Shown: one piece after another, positions 25,901 to 34,594 of the stretch
How the letters are laid out: each line of letters begins with the position of its first letter
How positions within the stretch are numbered: the stretch's first letter is position 1
Assembly: GCA_013813265.1 (NCBI GenBank)
Contig: JACCRY010000138.1
Span: forward strand, 1 to 42,680
DNA: 42,680 nt
Reading direction: 5' to 3'
From: Parachlamydiaceae bacterium
GTDB taxonomy: Bacteria; Chlamydiota; Chlamydiia; Chlamydiales; Parachlamydiaceae
Program-made: the position numbers and the translations under genes
Notes under the pieces: generated by a model
Databases searched by the model: none
Told to the model about the DNA's origin: nothing
What the model saw: the letters and a program-made list of their open reading frames with translations, nothing else

Positions 25901-27694
25901 ATGAAAGTAACATTTTGGGGAACTCGAGGGTCTATAGCAACACCAGGTGCGGACACCTTACGTTATGGAGGCAATACCTCATGCGTAGAAGTGCGCTCTT
26001 CAAAAGGAACACTTGTAGTCATTGACGGTGGATCCGGCTTACACCTCTTAGGTAAAACTCTTCCCCCTTCACAAAAAGGGGCTCTGCTGATCAGCCATAC
26101 TCACTGGGACCATATTCAGGGAATTCCTTTCTTTTTTCCATTCTTAAGCGCAAATAGCCAATGGGATATTTATGCTCCAAAAGGTTTAGAGCACTCCATT
26201 AGCCAGAGTCTAATTGGAGAGATGCAGTATCAGGGCTTCCCACTAACCTTAGAACAATTAGGATCGAATGTTCGTTATCACGAACTAGTTGAAGGGGTAT
26301 TTGCCATTGACGACATCATAGTCAAAACATTTTATCTCAACCATCCAGCACTTACACTAGGTTATCGTCTTGAAGTCGACAACACTTCGCTTGTTTATTG
26401 CTGCGATCATGAACCCTACTCCCTGCAATTAGCGGAAGGAAAAACCGAACATAGCAGGCAAAACAATCGGCTTACGACATTTATAAATCATGCCGATTTG
26501 GCTATCTTCGACGCTCAATACACCATGGAAGAATACAAAACCAAAAGAGGATGGGGCCATGGTACAATCGAGTATGTGACAGAGCTATGCCGAAACGCCC
26601 TGGTTAAAAAAGTCGCTTTTACACATCACGACCCTTACAAAAGTGATAATACCATAGATTCCGAGGTAGCTCAAATTCAACAACAACTAAAAGAGCAATC
26701 TTCATTAATGGAAGTTTTTGGGGCCGCAGAAGGGCATTCAATAGAAGTCAGTGCACATCCTGCAAATTTACACCTTACTGACAAACTTCCCACGCCCTTT
26801 CATGAAATCGTTGCAATTGAGGACCCGTCTATTTTGATTGCAATTGCTAATTCGACACTAGCTTTTATGCTTTGCAAGTGCATTGAAGAGAGTGGAACTA
26901 AATGTAGATATACGAAAACAGGAGACACTGCTCTCCAATCATTTTGTGATGACCCTCCAACACTTGTAATCCTAGAAAACCATCCTCCCGAAATCGACAT
27001 TTCAAGTACATCTTACGCAATGAATCAATTAGGTTACAGAATTCCCATCGTCGCAATTGTGAACGAAGAAGAAGATATCAAAAATTTACCAGATGAAATT
27101 TCAGGGTCGCTCGTTACCCCCTTTTCAGAACTTTACGCCAAATCATTTATACACTCATGGCTGCTACGCAATATCCATCGATGGAGAAGACCTATCACTC
27201 CTAAATACGAAGCAAATAGACTCGCTGACCTTAACGCATTAGAAATTCTTGACACCACTTTTGAAGAGCGGTTTGACCGCTTAACACGCATCGCAGCATT
27301 GTATTTTGAAGTGCCTTATGCATTATTGACCCTTGTCGACACGAATCGGGATTGGTTTAAATCATTTTGTGGTAACCTGCCGCGAGAGACTATTTGGGCT
27401 AACCTGCCGAGAGAAAATACCCGAGAGGCTTCTTTTTGTGCTCATCTGATCCCTCAGAAAAAACCCCTCATAGTTCCTGACACCCTTTTGGATAATCGTT
27501 TTGCAGATAACCCCTTGGTTACGACCTCCCCTTACATCCGGTTTTATGCTGGACAACCTATGATACTTCCTTCGGGAAGTTGCATTGGTTCTTTTTGCAT
27601 TCTAGATACGCGACCGCGCGATTTCAATCAAAATAATTTGGACATTTTGGGTGACTTTAGAGATTTAGCAATGCAGGAAATTTTGCGAAGATAA
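25901..27694 (+). CDS. Metallo-beta-lactamase fold hydrolase with receiver-like and GAF domains
   Basis: 597 aa from ATG 25901 (GGAG 6-7 bases upstream). Residues 1-275 are an MBL-fold hydrolase starting MKVTFWGTRGS, with the metal motif HTHWDHIQG (His66, His68, Asp70, His71), CCDHEPY and HHDPY. This is the type often annotated as a class II-like phosphodiesterase or PhnP-like enzyme. Residues about 295-415 look like a degenerate response-regulator receiver (LVILENHPP in place of the phospho-Asp strand, VTPFS near its end). Residues about 440-597 are a GAF domain (FDRLTRIAALYFEVPYALLT, SFCAHLI, GSFCILDTRP). An internal near-duplication of NLPRE within the GAF lengthens one loop. The fusion suggests ligand-gated control of hydrolysis; substrate unknown. 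Confidence 0.8.
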   Translation: MKVTFWGTRGSIATPGADTLRYGGNTSCVEVRSSKGTLVVIDGGSGLHLLGKTLPPSQKGALLISHTHWDHIQGIPFFFPFLSANSQWDIYAPKGLEHSISQSLIGEMQYQGFPLTLEQLGSNVRYHELVEGVFAIDDIIVKTFYLNHPALTLGYRLEVDNTSLVYCCDHEPYSLQLAEGKTEHSRQNNRLTTFINHADLAIFDAQYTMEEYKTKRGWGHGTIEYVTELCRNALVKKVAFTHHDPYKSDNTIDSEVAQIQQQLKEQSSLMEVFGAAEGHSIEVSAHPANLHLTDKLPTPFHEIVAIEDPSILIAIANSTLAFMLCKCIEESGTKCRYTKTGDTALQSFCDDPPTLVILENHPPEIDISSTSYAMNQLGYRIPIVAIVNEEEDIKNLPDEISGSLVTPFSELYAKSFIHSWLLRNIHRWRRPITPKYEANRLADLNALEILDTTFEERFDRLTRIAALYFEVPYALLTLVDTNRDWFKSFCGNLPRETIWANLPRENTREASFCAHLIPQKKPLIVPDTLLDNRFADNPLVTTSPYIRFYAGQPMILPSGSCIGSFCILDTRPRDFNQNNLDILGDFRDLAMQEILRR

Positions 27695-27732
27695 TTTTAT
27701 CGCTGATAAGTCAGAAGACTATATAGTGAGAA

Positions 27733-27805
27733 CGCGGGAGACGGGACTCGAACCCGCAACTTCTAGCGTGACAAGCTAGTGCTCTAACCATTGAACTACT
27801 CCCGC
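27733..27805 (-). tRNA. tRNA-Asp (GTC)
   Basis: Complete cloverleaf on the minus strand. Acceptor GCGGGAG pairs with CTCCCGC, the discriminator is G, the anticodon stem-loop is CTAGC-TTGTCAC-GCTAG with anticodon GTC, and the T-arm is GCGGG-TTCGAGT-CCCGT. CCA is not encoded. It is 23 bases downstream of tRNA-Val on the same strand. Confidence 0.96.
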
Positions 27806-27828
27806 TGGAGCTAAATTGACTATGAAAT

Positions 27829-27901
27829 TGGGCGCAAAAGGACTCGAACCTATGACCGCCTGTGTGTAAGACAGGAGCTCTACCAACTGAGCTATACGCC
27901 C
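27829..27901 (-). tRNA. tRNA-Val (TAC)
   Basis: Complete cloverleaf on the minus strand. Acceptor GGGCGTA pairs with TGCGCCC, the discriminator is A, the D-arm contains AGCTCAGTTGGTAGAGCT, the anticodon stem-loop is CCTGT-CTTACAC-ACAGG with anticodon TAC, and the T-loop is TTCGAGT. CCA is not encoded. First gene of a two-tRNA transcript. Confidence 0.96.
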
Positions 27902-27916
27902 CAAGATCATATGACC

Positions 27917-27945
27917 AATATATGAGATCTACTCATTTCAAGCAA
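27917..27945 (-). promoter_or_regulatory. Candidate promoter of tRNA-Val/tRNA-Asp
   Basis: On the minus strand TTGCTT, 17 bases, TATATT, ending 15 bases before the tRNA-Val 5' end. Spacing and boxes fit the main vegetative sigma factor. The 342 bases from 27902 to 28243 contain no gene, only this promoter and the divergent one at 28146. Confidence 0.5.
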
Positions 27946-28145
27946 TAGGTTTTTCTTTTTAGCTCAAAAATATTCCCTATCCCGTTGATTTAAAGGGAAT
28001 TAGAAAATTGTAGAGGACTAATGGCTTTTAAAAGAGGGTGGGAATAACCAACAAATACAGACAAAAGCATTCCATTTACTTTATACTTTTTTGGTCTTCT
28101 TTGCGTCTCTACATTGAATCTTTGCGATTCTCACTAAAATCGACA

Positions 28146-28174
28146 TTGACTTTCAGCAGCTTTTCACGTATAAT
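28146..28174 (+). promoter_or_regulatory. Near-consensus sigma70-type promoter of the YitT-KdpD operon
   Basis: TTGACT at 28146-28151, exactly 17 bases, then TATAAT at 28169-28174; 69 bases before the YitT-family ATG. It is one of the closest matches to consensus in the window. Confidence 0.75.
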
Positions 28175-28243
28175 AAGTTTTTCCTGGAGATAAGACGATT
28201 TGTCTAATTTCCAGGTATTTACAATTTTATTTTATGTATTTAA

Positions 28244-29182
28244 ATGCACTCATCTCCATCTACAAAAACAGTTAGCGCACTAATATTCATGTATGCGGCC
28301 ATGACTCTTGGTGCTTTTTTGGCTGCTTTTGCGATCGCCGTATTTTTCTTTCCGAACCAACTGATTGATGGTGGAACGCTGGGTGTCGCAATGATCCTTG
28401 CTAACGTTTTTGGGATTAGTTATTTTCCACTTTTTATTATCATTACCCTTTTCCCTTTTATCTATTTAGCTTACCGATTTATCGGCAAAACTTTTGTTAT
28501 TCACACTGTAACCTCTCTTCTACTATTTTCAGCCTTTAACTATATTCTTCACGAATATTTCCCCCATCTTTCTTTTACTGGAGAAACCATCGAAATTGTG
28601 GTCATCGGTGGCTGTATATATGGCATCGGAATCGGCCTAATTATTCGTTACGGCGGCTGCCTTGACGGCACTGAAATTCTTGGGATTATGATCAATCGTA
28701 CAACAGGCTTTACTGTTGGTCAAGTTGTGCTTGTGTGCAATATTTTCGTTTTTGGCGCCTGCGGTCTTCTCTTTAAAGATTGGCATCCTCCCATACTTTC
28801 TTTAATCACTTTTATGGTTGTTGCTAAAGTGATGGACCTTGTGCTTGTCGGTTTTGATGAAACAAAATCTGTGCTAATCATCTCATCAAAGTCTAGAGGT
28901 ATTGCAGATGCAATCATTCATGAACTTGGACTTGGACTTACAGTCATGTATGGTCGTGGCGGTTTCTCGGGTGAAGAGCAAGAAATTCTTTATGTCATCG
29001 CTGAACGCCTGCAATTATCAGACCTAAAAGACATTATTTACCGTGAAGACCCTTCAGCGTTCATTGCAATTGAAAATTTACATGAAGTTGCTAACGGTAA
29101 ACAAGGTTACAAAGCTATCAACAAAAAAGCTCGTATGGATAGCCTTTTTTCACGCATTTTTAACAGCGCTCAAAAGCAATGA
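28244..29182 (+). CDS. YitT-family membrane protein
   Basis: 312 aa. Five or so hydrophobic segments occupy residues about 10-200 (ALIFMYAAMTLGAFLAAFAI, IVVIGGCIYGIGIGLIIRYG), with the family's conserved GGxxDGTEI-type motif visible as GGCLDGTEILGIMINR. A soluble C-terminal domain at about 210-290 (TKSVLIISSKSRGIADAII, GRGGFSGEEQEILYVI) matches the DUF2179 domain normally attached to YitT proteins. Length is typical. Transport substrate is unknown for the family. The stop overlaps the next start (ATGA), so it is co-translated with the KdpD-like protein, which suggests a shared membrane-stress or ion-related role. The ribosome site is weak. A near-consensus promoter lies upstream. Confidence 0.85.
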   Translation: MHSSPSTKTVSALIFMYAAMTLGAFLAAFAIAVFFFPNQLIDGGTLGVAMILANVFGISYFPLFIIITLFPFIYLAYRFIGKTFVIHTVTSLLLFSAFNYILHEYFPHLSFTGETIEIVVIGGCIYGIGIGLIIRYGGCLDGTEILGIMINRTTGFTVGQVVLVCNIFVFGACGLLFKDWHPPILSLITFMVVAKVMDLVLVGFDETKSVLIISSKSRGIADAIIHELGLGLTVMYGRGGFSGEEQEILYVIAERLQLSDLKDIIYREDPSAFIAIENLHEVANGKQGYKAINKKARMDSLFSRIFNSAQKQ

Positions 29183-30432
29183 ATGATGATCGCCCAAATC
29201 CTGATAAACTTTTGCAGGCGATTCAACAAAGTGAACGTGGCAGTGAAAAGGGAGCTCTAAAAATATTTCTTGGAATGGCCGCAGGCGTAGGGAAAACCTA
29301 TGCCATGCTTGAAGCAGCTCAAAAACTGTCTCGCGAAGGCGAGGACGTAGTAATTGGGATTATTGACACCCACGGCAGAAAAGAGACTGCAGCCCTCCTC
29401 AAAGGCCTTAAAATCATTCCTCTTCAACAAATTTCCTATAAGGGTTCAGTTTTTGGAGAACTTAATTTAGAAGAAATCATCAACACCAAGCCCAAGCTTG
29501 TCCTGATTGATGAACTGGCGCATAGTAATATTCCTGGAGCCCTCCATGCTAAACGCTGGCAAGATGTGGTCGAGCTTCTAAAAAATGGCATTGACGTCTA
29601 TTCAACCCTAAATGTTCAGCACATCGAAAGCATAAAAGAATTCATAGAAAGCATTACGGCTATTTCAATTCGGGAGACTGTACCTGATTCAATCATTGAA
29701 ACAGCTAATTTTATTGAATTGATTGATATTACTCCTGAAGAACTGCTTGAACGTCTAAAACAAGGTAAAGTTTATTTGGGTGATATGCCTGAAATTGCGA
29801 CACGCAACTTTTTCAAAGAAGATCGCCTGACAGCTCTACGAGAAATACTTCTACGGTATGCAGCAGAAAAAATCGACCACGACCTTCATAGCATGGTTTC
29901 TACTGCAGGCAGGTCAATTGGATGGAAACATCGTGAAAAACTCATGGTTGCAATTAGCCACACTATTCATTCACAGAAACTCATAAGAACCACACGTCGT
30001 CTAGCCTTTAATTTAAATGCTCCCTGGGTTGCCTTACACGTCGCAGATGGATCCTCCTTAAATAGTTTCGATAAAGAAATTCTCTCCAAAAATCTAGCTA
30101 TGGCCAGAGACCTTGGCGCAGAAGTTATAGTCGTGGACGCCCCTAATGTAGCTGAGGCAATCACACATACCGCAAGACAGCATGGAGTAACACAAATTGT
30201 CATTGGTCAAATGGGAAGCCGTTTTTCACTTGATTCACTTTTTAGGCGTACTTTAATTGACCAACTTGGGGCAAACAGCAACGACTTTGACATCCACATT
30301 GTACGAAAAACATCCTACGAACAAGGTAATGAGCCCCTTGCGACCCCCTATCGTGGTCTTTTCTATTTTGTAATTTTCATACTTATTATTTTAATAATCA
30401 TTTTTTTTTCCAAATATACTTTAGCGCCTTAA
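29179..30432 (+). CDS. KdpD N-terminal sensor protein without kinase
   Basis: 417 aa. Residues about 24-235 are the KdpD sensor domain, with Walker A GMAAGVGKT (32-40), VLIDELAHSN and DVYSTLNVQHIES. Residues about 250-375 are a universal-stress-protein domain (LMVAISHTIHSQKLIRTTRR, GVTQIVIGQMGSRF). One transmembrane helix (LFYFVIFILIILIIIFF) ends the protein at about 390-410. Full KdpD continues with four membrane helices, a GAF and a histidine kinase; all are missing, and the frame ends cleanly with its own stop. Similar short KdpD forms are known in other bacteria. It probably senses a nucleotide or ion signal and acts on a partner, perhaps the coupled YitT protein. No kdpABC or kdpE is present here. 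Confidence 0.82.
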   Translation: MNDDRPNPDKLLQAIQQSERGSEKGALKIFLGMAAGVGKTYAMLEAAQKLSREGEDVVIGIIDTHGRKETAALLKGLKIIPLQQISYKGSVFGELNLEEIINTKPKLVLIDELAHSNIPGALHAKRWQDVVELLKNGIDVYSTLNVQHIESIKEFIESITAISIRETVPDSIIETANFIELIDITPEELLERLKQGKVYLGDMPEIATRNFFKEDRLTALREILLRYAAEKIDHDLHSMVSTAGRSIGWKHREKLMVAISHTIHSQKLIRTTRRLAFNLNAPWVALHVADGSSLNSFDKEILSKNLAMARDLGAEVIVVDAPNVAEAITHTARQHGVTQIVIGQMGSRFSLDSLFRRTLIDQLGANSNDFDIHIVRKTSYEQGNEPLATPYRGLFYFVIFILIILIIIFFSKYTLAP

Positions 30433-30464
30433 AGAAATCATTTTTATAAATTTTATTTATTTTT

Positions 30465-31570
30465 TTAATAACGCACGGCTAGACAAGTACAATCATCAGT
30501 TTTCCCTGTTATGACACCCTCCGTTTCTAATCCCTCTTCATTTTTTACCATCACTTTTTGGCCTATCTTACCTTCACGCCTAGTACTTGGATCATTCTGA
30601 CTACGAAAATATTCGCGTGATACCTCTGTCAAATTCTGACAATGTATATTAACCTTGTCGTTCATTTCATTAACTGTTATTTCATCTTTTCCCCAAATTT
30701 TTTCTAATTTCATCTCCTGATATCGATTATTAATGCGTTGTAAATCTTGATACTCTTTTGCAGCATTGATGCGATTAATTCCAGTTTCTCCTTTTTTTTT
30801 GACTATCAAGTCTATCAACAAAATGATCCCATGTTTCCTCTAGATTTGGTTCCTTTAATCCTTCAGATTTTCCAGGGCCTCTTAACTCTTGAAATGCTTG
30901 GAAAGGGGTTAGATTTGACATTTCAGGATCCAGATTATCAAACATCCCATCACTACCCATTACAAGAGTATCCCGCTCCTCCACAATAACGACGGTCATA
31001 AATAAGTTGCGTAAATCAGCATTTTTTTGGTTTTGCATACTGTCACAACCCATTTGTCCACCAGGATCAGTGTCACTAGTTGTATACTTTTTTATGTCAG
31101 GTGTTAAAAGCTCGGCCATACCATCTTTTTTTCTTATTGCTGCAGGACTATCTCCCATCCCACCCACAATAAGCATCTTCCTGCCATCCGTTGTATCAAG
31201 GGCTAGGGTTGCCGTAAAGGTGGTAAAATTTTTTGCTTCGATTGCTTTCTTTTGTGCAGAGTCCATTGCGGTCAGAAAAGCACGCCCACCGTCTTACACG
31301 GTGTTTATCTTATTATTCCCAATTTGACTCTTTAAAGAATCATGAAAAGCACTTTGAGACAAATCTGCAGCTAAACGTGCACTACTGTTAGTGCCGCTTC
31401 CATCGGCTACAACAGCTATTCCCATCCATTCCCTCTAGAGAAACCAAAACTATCGTTATTTACCTTTTCTTTCATAAAATCTCTATCTTCCAGTTTGTAG
31501 GAACTCCTGTCGCACTGGCAAAACCCGCCATTTTTCCATTTATACTTTGGTTCGATTCTAATCCTTCCAT
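30465..31570 (-). pseudogene. PP2C-type serine/threonine phosphatase, decayed
   Basis: Reading from ATG 31570 the pieces align in order with a PP2C phosphatase: GKMAGFASATGV and LEDRDFMKE, MGIAVVADGSG (metal-binding Asp region), GGMGDSPAAI, LVMGSDGMFDNL, and near the end KTDDCTCLAVRY. They lie in different frames. There are shifts near 31500 and 31430, an in-frame TAA after NKINTV near 31300, and another shift at a run of nine T on the plus strand near 30796. The last could be slippage or a sequencing error, but together the lesions indicate a dead gene. PP2C enzymes in chlamydiae counteract Ser/Thr kinases; none is adjacent. Confidence 0.75.
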
Positions 31571-32029
31571 TTTATATGCTGACTGAACCACTTCTTCTTA
31601 ATTCGACTAGATTGTTTAAGCTGACAATAAATATTAAGTTAATTTCCTTTTAATAAGTTCAAATATAGCAATTTATTAAATTAATTCATTATAATTGGCT
31701 GTTTAAAAAATTTCTAAGTTTAAAGAAAAAAAATCTCTGTATATTTGTGTCCCAAAACTCTTTTCATGCCAAAATTAAAATTTCGTATGATGAGCTTGGA
31801 TACGATGAAACGTAAAACTAACGAGAACCCTTACCGCTCCTTACCTTCTATTCTTACCTTCTATTCACAAAATAGGGCCATTAACTGATGTTACATTTTT
31901 CCTTGTTTATCCTTTGGAAATCGATTATATACCTCATTTTAATCGCAAGTCCTCAGAACCCTTCTCAAGTCAATACAATAGGGAAACGTATCTGAACATT
32001 TGCAGCTAACCCTCCTCAAAGGAAACGCC
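31571..32029. other. Intergenic region with no gene seen
   Basis: AT-rich, with no open frame of convincing length. A short direct repeat, TTACCTTCTATTC, occurs twice near 31838-31868. No strong promoter box was recognised. Confidence 0.35.
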
Positions 32030-32392
32030 ATGTTACGTATTTTAACTTTTTTTGTCGGCATTCTCTTCATCATAGCGGCTGTATTAGGATTCATGCCTGA
32101 ATTCTTCAGTGACGGTAAATTTCTCGGAGTTTTTGCGATTAGAAGCCTGAATAACATTGCACATCTTGCAATTGGAATCATTGGTCTTTTATGCGCATTC
32201 AAAAACTCAAGGGTATGTACCTATTTTTTCATTGCATTAGGTGTTATCTTTGGAATACTCGCGCTTCTTGGTCTTTTTGACAATACAATGACCCTATTCC
32301 AATATTTCACCACAAATGCTCCACTCAACGTTTTTTATGCCACTTTTTCTTTGATAGCTCTATATATCGGGTTTACCTCTTTACGAACATAA
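32030..32392 (+). CDS. DUF4383-like four-helix membrane protein
   Basis: 120 aa from ATG 32030, with AAAGGA upstream; the frame also opens earlier but without a ribosome site. Four hydrophobic segments are visible: ILTFFVGILFIIAAVLGF, NIAHLAIGIIGLLCAF, YFFIALGVIFGILALLGLF and VFYATFSLIALYIGF. The pattern, with Asn-His in the second helix region (LNNIAHLAIG), fits the DUF4383 family of small inner-membrane proteins of unknown function. It is followed 21 bases later by the LOG-family gene on the same strand, so they may share a transcript. Confidence 0.7.
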   Translation: MLRILTFFVGILFIIAAVLGFMPEFFSDGKFLGVFAIRSLNNIAHLAIGIIGLLCAFKNSRVCTYFFIALGVIFGILALLGLFDNTMTLFQYFTTNAPLNVFYATFSLIALYIGFTSLRT

Positions 32393-32413
32393 GTTGAAAT
32401 TAAGGTCAAAGCG

Positions 32414-33151
32414 ATGGCGGCAAATAAACAAGATGAATATTTTATAAAAAACGATTCCAAAGAAAGCTGGGGTGGTTTTTCAGAAGAATATAGCTCAAAA
32501 ATGTTTTCTACGGATTCATGGAGAGTTTTTCGCATTATATCGGAATTTGTAGAAGGCTTTGAAACGATGTCACAAATAGGACCTTCAGTTTCCATTTTTG
32601 GATCTGCACGACTTAAACCGGCAAGTCCTTACTACAATCTTGCGATCGACGTTGCTCAACATATCTCAAAGAAAGGCTTTGCCGTCATTACAGGAGGAGG
32701 CCCTGGTATCATGGAAGCCGCCAACAAAGGAGCGCAATCTGTTAATGGAGCTTCTTGCGGACTTGGCATTACCTTGCCTGGTGAAGGTGCAGCAAACAAC
32801 TTCATCGATTTGAAGTACAACTTGCGTTTTCGCTATTTTTTCATCCGAAAAGTGATGTTCATTCGCTATGCACAAGGATACGTGTTCTTGCCTGGCGGGG
32901 TAGGTACTCTAGACGAATTATTTGAAGCGTTGACACTCATTCAAACGAGAAAGATCCATCCGTTTCCTATCTACTTAATTGGATCTTCCTATTGGAAGGG
33001 ACTTATGGATTGGCTTATTGAAACGCCATTGGCGCATGGCTGCATCACAACGGATGACTTAAAACTGATGCAAATCACAGACGATCCTGAAGAAGTCGCG
33101 AATGGGATTGAAAGACACTACCAACGTGACCGCTCAGAGCGCAACTTTTAA
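32414..33151 (+). CDS. LOG-family protein (TIGR00730 type)
   Basis: 245 aa, AAGG upstream of the ATG. Rossmann-like fold with the two signature motifs GGGPGIMEAANKGA and PGGVGTLDE, plus RFRYFFIRK between them and VSIFGSARL at the first strand. Family members formerly called lysine decarboxylases are mostly cytokinin-riboside 5'-monophosphate phosphoribohydrolases or related nucleotide hydrolases. In a chlamydia the substrate is more likely a purine nucleotide. An N-terminal extension of about 50 residues precedes the core. Function is inferred from motifs only. Confidence 0.85.
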   Translation: MAANKQDEYFIKNDSKESWGGFSEEYSSKMFSTDSWRVFRIISEFVEGFETMSQIGPSVSIFGSARLKPASPYYNLAIDVAQHISKKGFAVITGGGPGIMEAANKGAQSVNGASCGLGITLPGEGAANNFIDLKYNLRFRYFFIRKVMFIRYAQGYVFLPGGVGTLDELFEALTLIQTRKIHPFPIYLIGSSYWKGLMDWLIETPLAHGCITTDDLKLMQITDDPEEVANGIERHYQRDRSERNF

Positions 33152-33199
33152 TTTCTCAAGCCCTTCTGCTTTAACGGCAAAAGAGCAAGAGAAAAAAAG

Positions 33200-33694
33200 T
33201 TATTTTGGATTTAACAAAATACAAAAAGCTAGAACACAAATCGTCGATATTAAAACACCTATAAAAGAAAGAAAGCTAGAGCAACTGTCTTCGCCAACTT
33301 GTTGACGATTAATAGTATGAATAACTTTAGTATTTTGTGCCCGTTCGCCAACAATCTGACGGGTTGGATTGATATGATGATGAATAACTACAGGAGAAGG
33401 TTGAGGCTGTCGCTGACTCGCTTCGCCAACATTCTGACGAATTGGAGTTGTAACTCTTTCATAAATATTTGGAGGTGTAGATTGACGAAGATCATTTCCG
33501 CCAACTTTTTGACGATAAACATTACTAGTCTGAGTATAAGCATTTGGTTGGTTTCTAAGCACCTGTGGTTTCACTTTGCGTCCAAGTATGTTGGTCGCTT
33601 GCTCTGTCTGATCGTTCTCATCAGCAACAGAAATTGAACTCAACACTCCTTGACCATGCCTCTGCAGAGGAACACCCATTGGTTGATTATACAT
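33200..33694 (-). CDS. Putative tail-anchored protein with RQxVGE repeats
   Basis: 164 aa, AAGGAG 6 bases before ATG 33694. The body is hydrophilic, rich in Gln, Asn, Pro and Arg, and carries a short motif at least four times: RQKVGG, RQNVGE, RQIVGE, RQQVGE, each followed by polar residues. A single hydrophobic helix (SFLSFIGVLISTICVLAFCILL) ends the protein, followed by only NPK, so it fits a tail-anchored topology. No known family. The short tail-anchored design and low-complexity body resemble secreted proteins that insert into host membranes, but a chlamydial envelope location is equally possible. Convergent with the LOG gene. Confidence 0.7.
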   Translation of the reverse strand: MYNQPMGVPLQRHGQGVLSSISVADENDQTEQATNILGRKVKPQVLRNQPNAYTQTSNVYRQKVGGNDLRQSTPPNIYERVTTPIRQNVGEASQRQPQPSPVVIHHHINPTRQIVGERAQNTKVIHTINRQQVGEDSCSSFLSFIGVLISTICVLAFCILLNPK

Positions 33695-33820
33695 AGAAAT
33701 CTCCTTTTTAAACTCAGTTCAAATCGAGAACCTATTTCACGTCCTTTACATCTGTCAAATTTTGACAAAGGCTGCCCAAAACTCAGCTCTACGATTTAAA
33801 CAAAGGCTTTTTGTAGGCCA

Positions 33821-34582
33821 TTAATAAAGACACTTCGCCTTTATAAACTCATTTGCATCTTCATTAACAATGAAGTTTGCATAGCTACTAGAGAACAAAC
33901 GATCATTGATCCCTAGAATTACTTTTTGCCCAACCTTCCACCCTTTAATTGTCAAGCAACTAAAAGGAGCTGTTGTCCAAACTGTATTATCGCTTAACTT
34001 AATGCTCCCTTTACCCAGATCAATTTCCGAGATCAATAACGTAAACGGACTGTAATAAGGTGGAACCTCATCAAAAGTTACTCTAACACGAGCACCATTT
34101 CTACAATTAACCAAAACATAATCATACCAAGAGTACCAAGGTGCAAGTGTAATCAAAACTGTATCAGAAGCAAGCCAAGAAAGAGTTTTTTTTGCATCTA
34201 GTTCGCAAACAACCCATCCAGAGCCATCTTCTAAAAGGATGTGATTACCCTTTCCCGAGACAGAAACAGGAAAATGCCAAGCACCTGAATGCGACGTCTT
34301 ATAATCCTTGAATCCTCCTAAAGTAAGATTCTTAGATACGATGTTTATAAGATCGGCGCATCCTTCTGGATTTACTTCATTTACTGAAATTTTTCCTTCC
34401 AAAGATTGTTCAAATGCTTCTTGTTCAAGCGCATTTTGTTCAGCTTTACGCTCTACTTTCGCTTGAAATTCTTCCAAAGAGACACCCTCTGGGAGGGGTT
34501 CTTCAGCGGCTAAAGGAGAGAACGCAAGCATCGTGCCTAATAAAGGAAGGCAGCATAAAGCGATTAACATTCGTTTTTTCAT
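33821..34582 (-). CDS. Secreted protein, paralogue of its neighbour
   Basis: 253 aa. The first 25 residues are a Sec signal peptide (MKKRMLIALCC, hydrophobic core, cleavage likely after SPLAA). A charged helical stretch (residues 30-65) precedes a region of two similar beta-rich halves, each with an aromatic W/F entry, a DGSxW- or DNTVW-like turn and a VxLITL/VILGI strand (LLEDGSGWVV, later IKLSDNTVWTT and KVGQKVILGINDR). The same layout occurs in the next gene upstream on this strand, only 12 bases away, so they are tandem duplicates in one operon. Function unknown; periplasmic, surface or exported. Confidence 0.75.
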   Translation of the reverse strand: MKKRMLIALCCLPLLGTMLAFSPLAAEEPLPEGVSLEEFQAKVERKAEQNALEQEAFEQSLEGKISVNEVNPEGCADLINIVSKNLTLGGFKDYKTSHSGAWHFPVSVSGKGNHILLEDGSGWVVCELDAKKTLSWLASDTVLITLAPWYSWYDYVLVNCRNGARVRVTFDEVPPYYSPFTLLISEIDLGKGSIKLSDNTVWTTAPFSCLTIKGWKVGQKVILGINDRLFSSSYANFIVNEDANEFIKAKCLY

Positions 34583-34594
34583 GATTCACCTCTT

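Noticed and set aside
30465-30821. 118-aa frame as a stand-alone protein
   Set aside because: It is the C-terminal third of the frameshifted PP2C gene, ending in the PP2C motif TDDCTCLAV.
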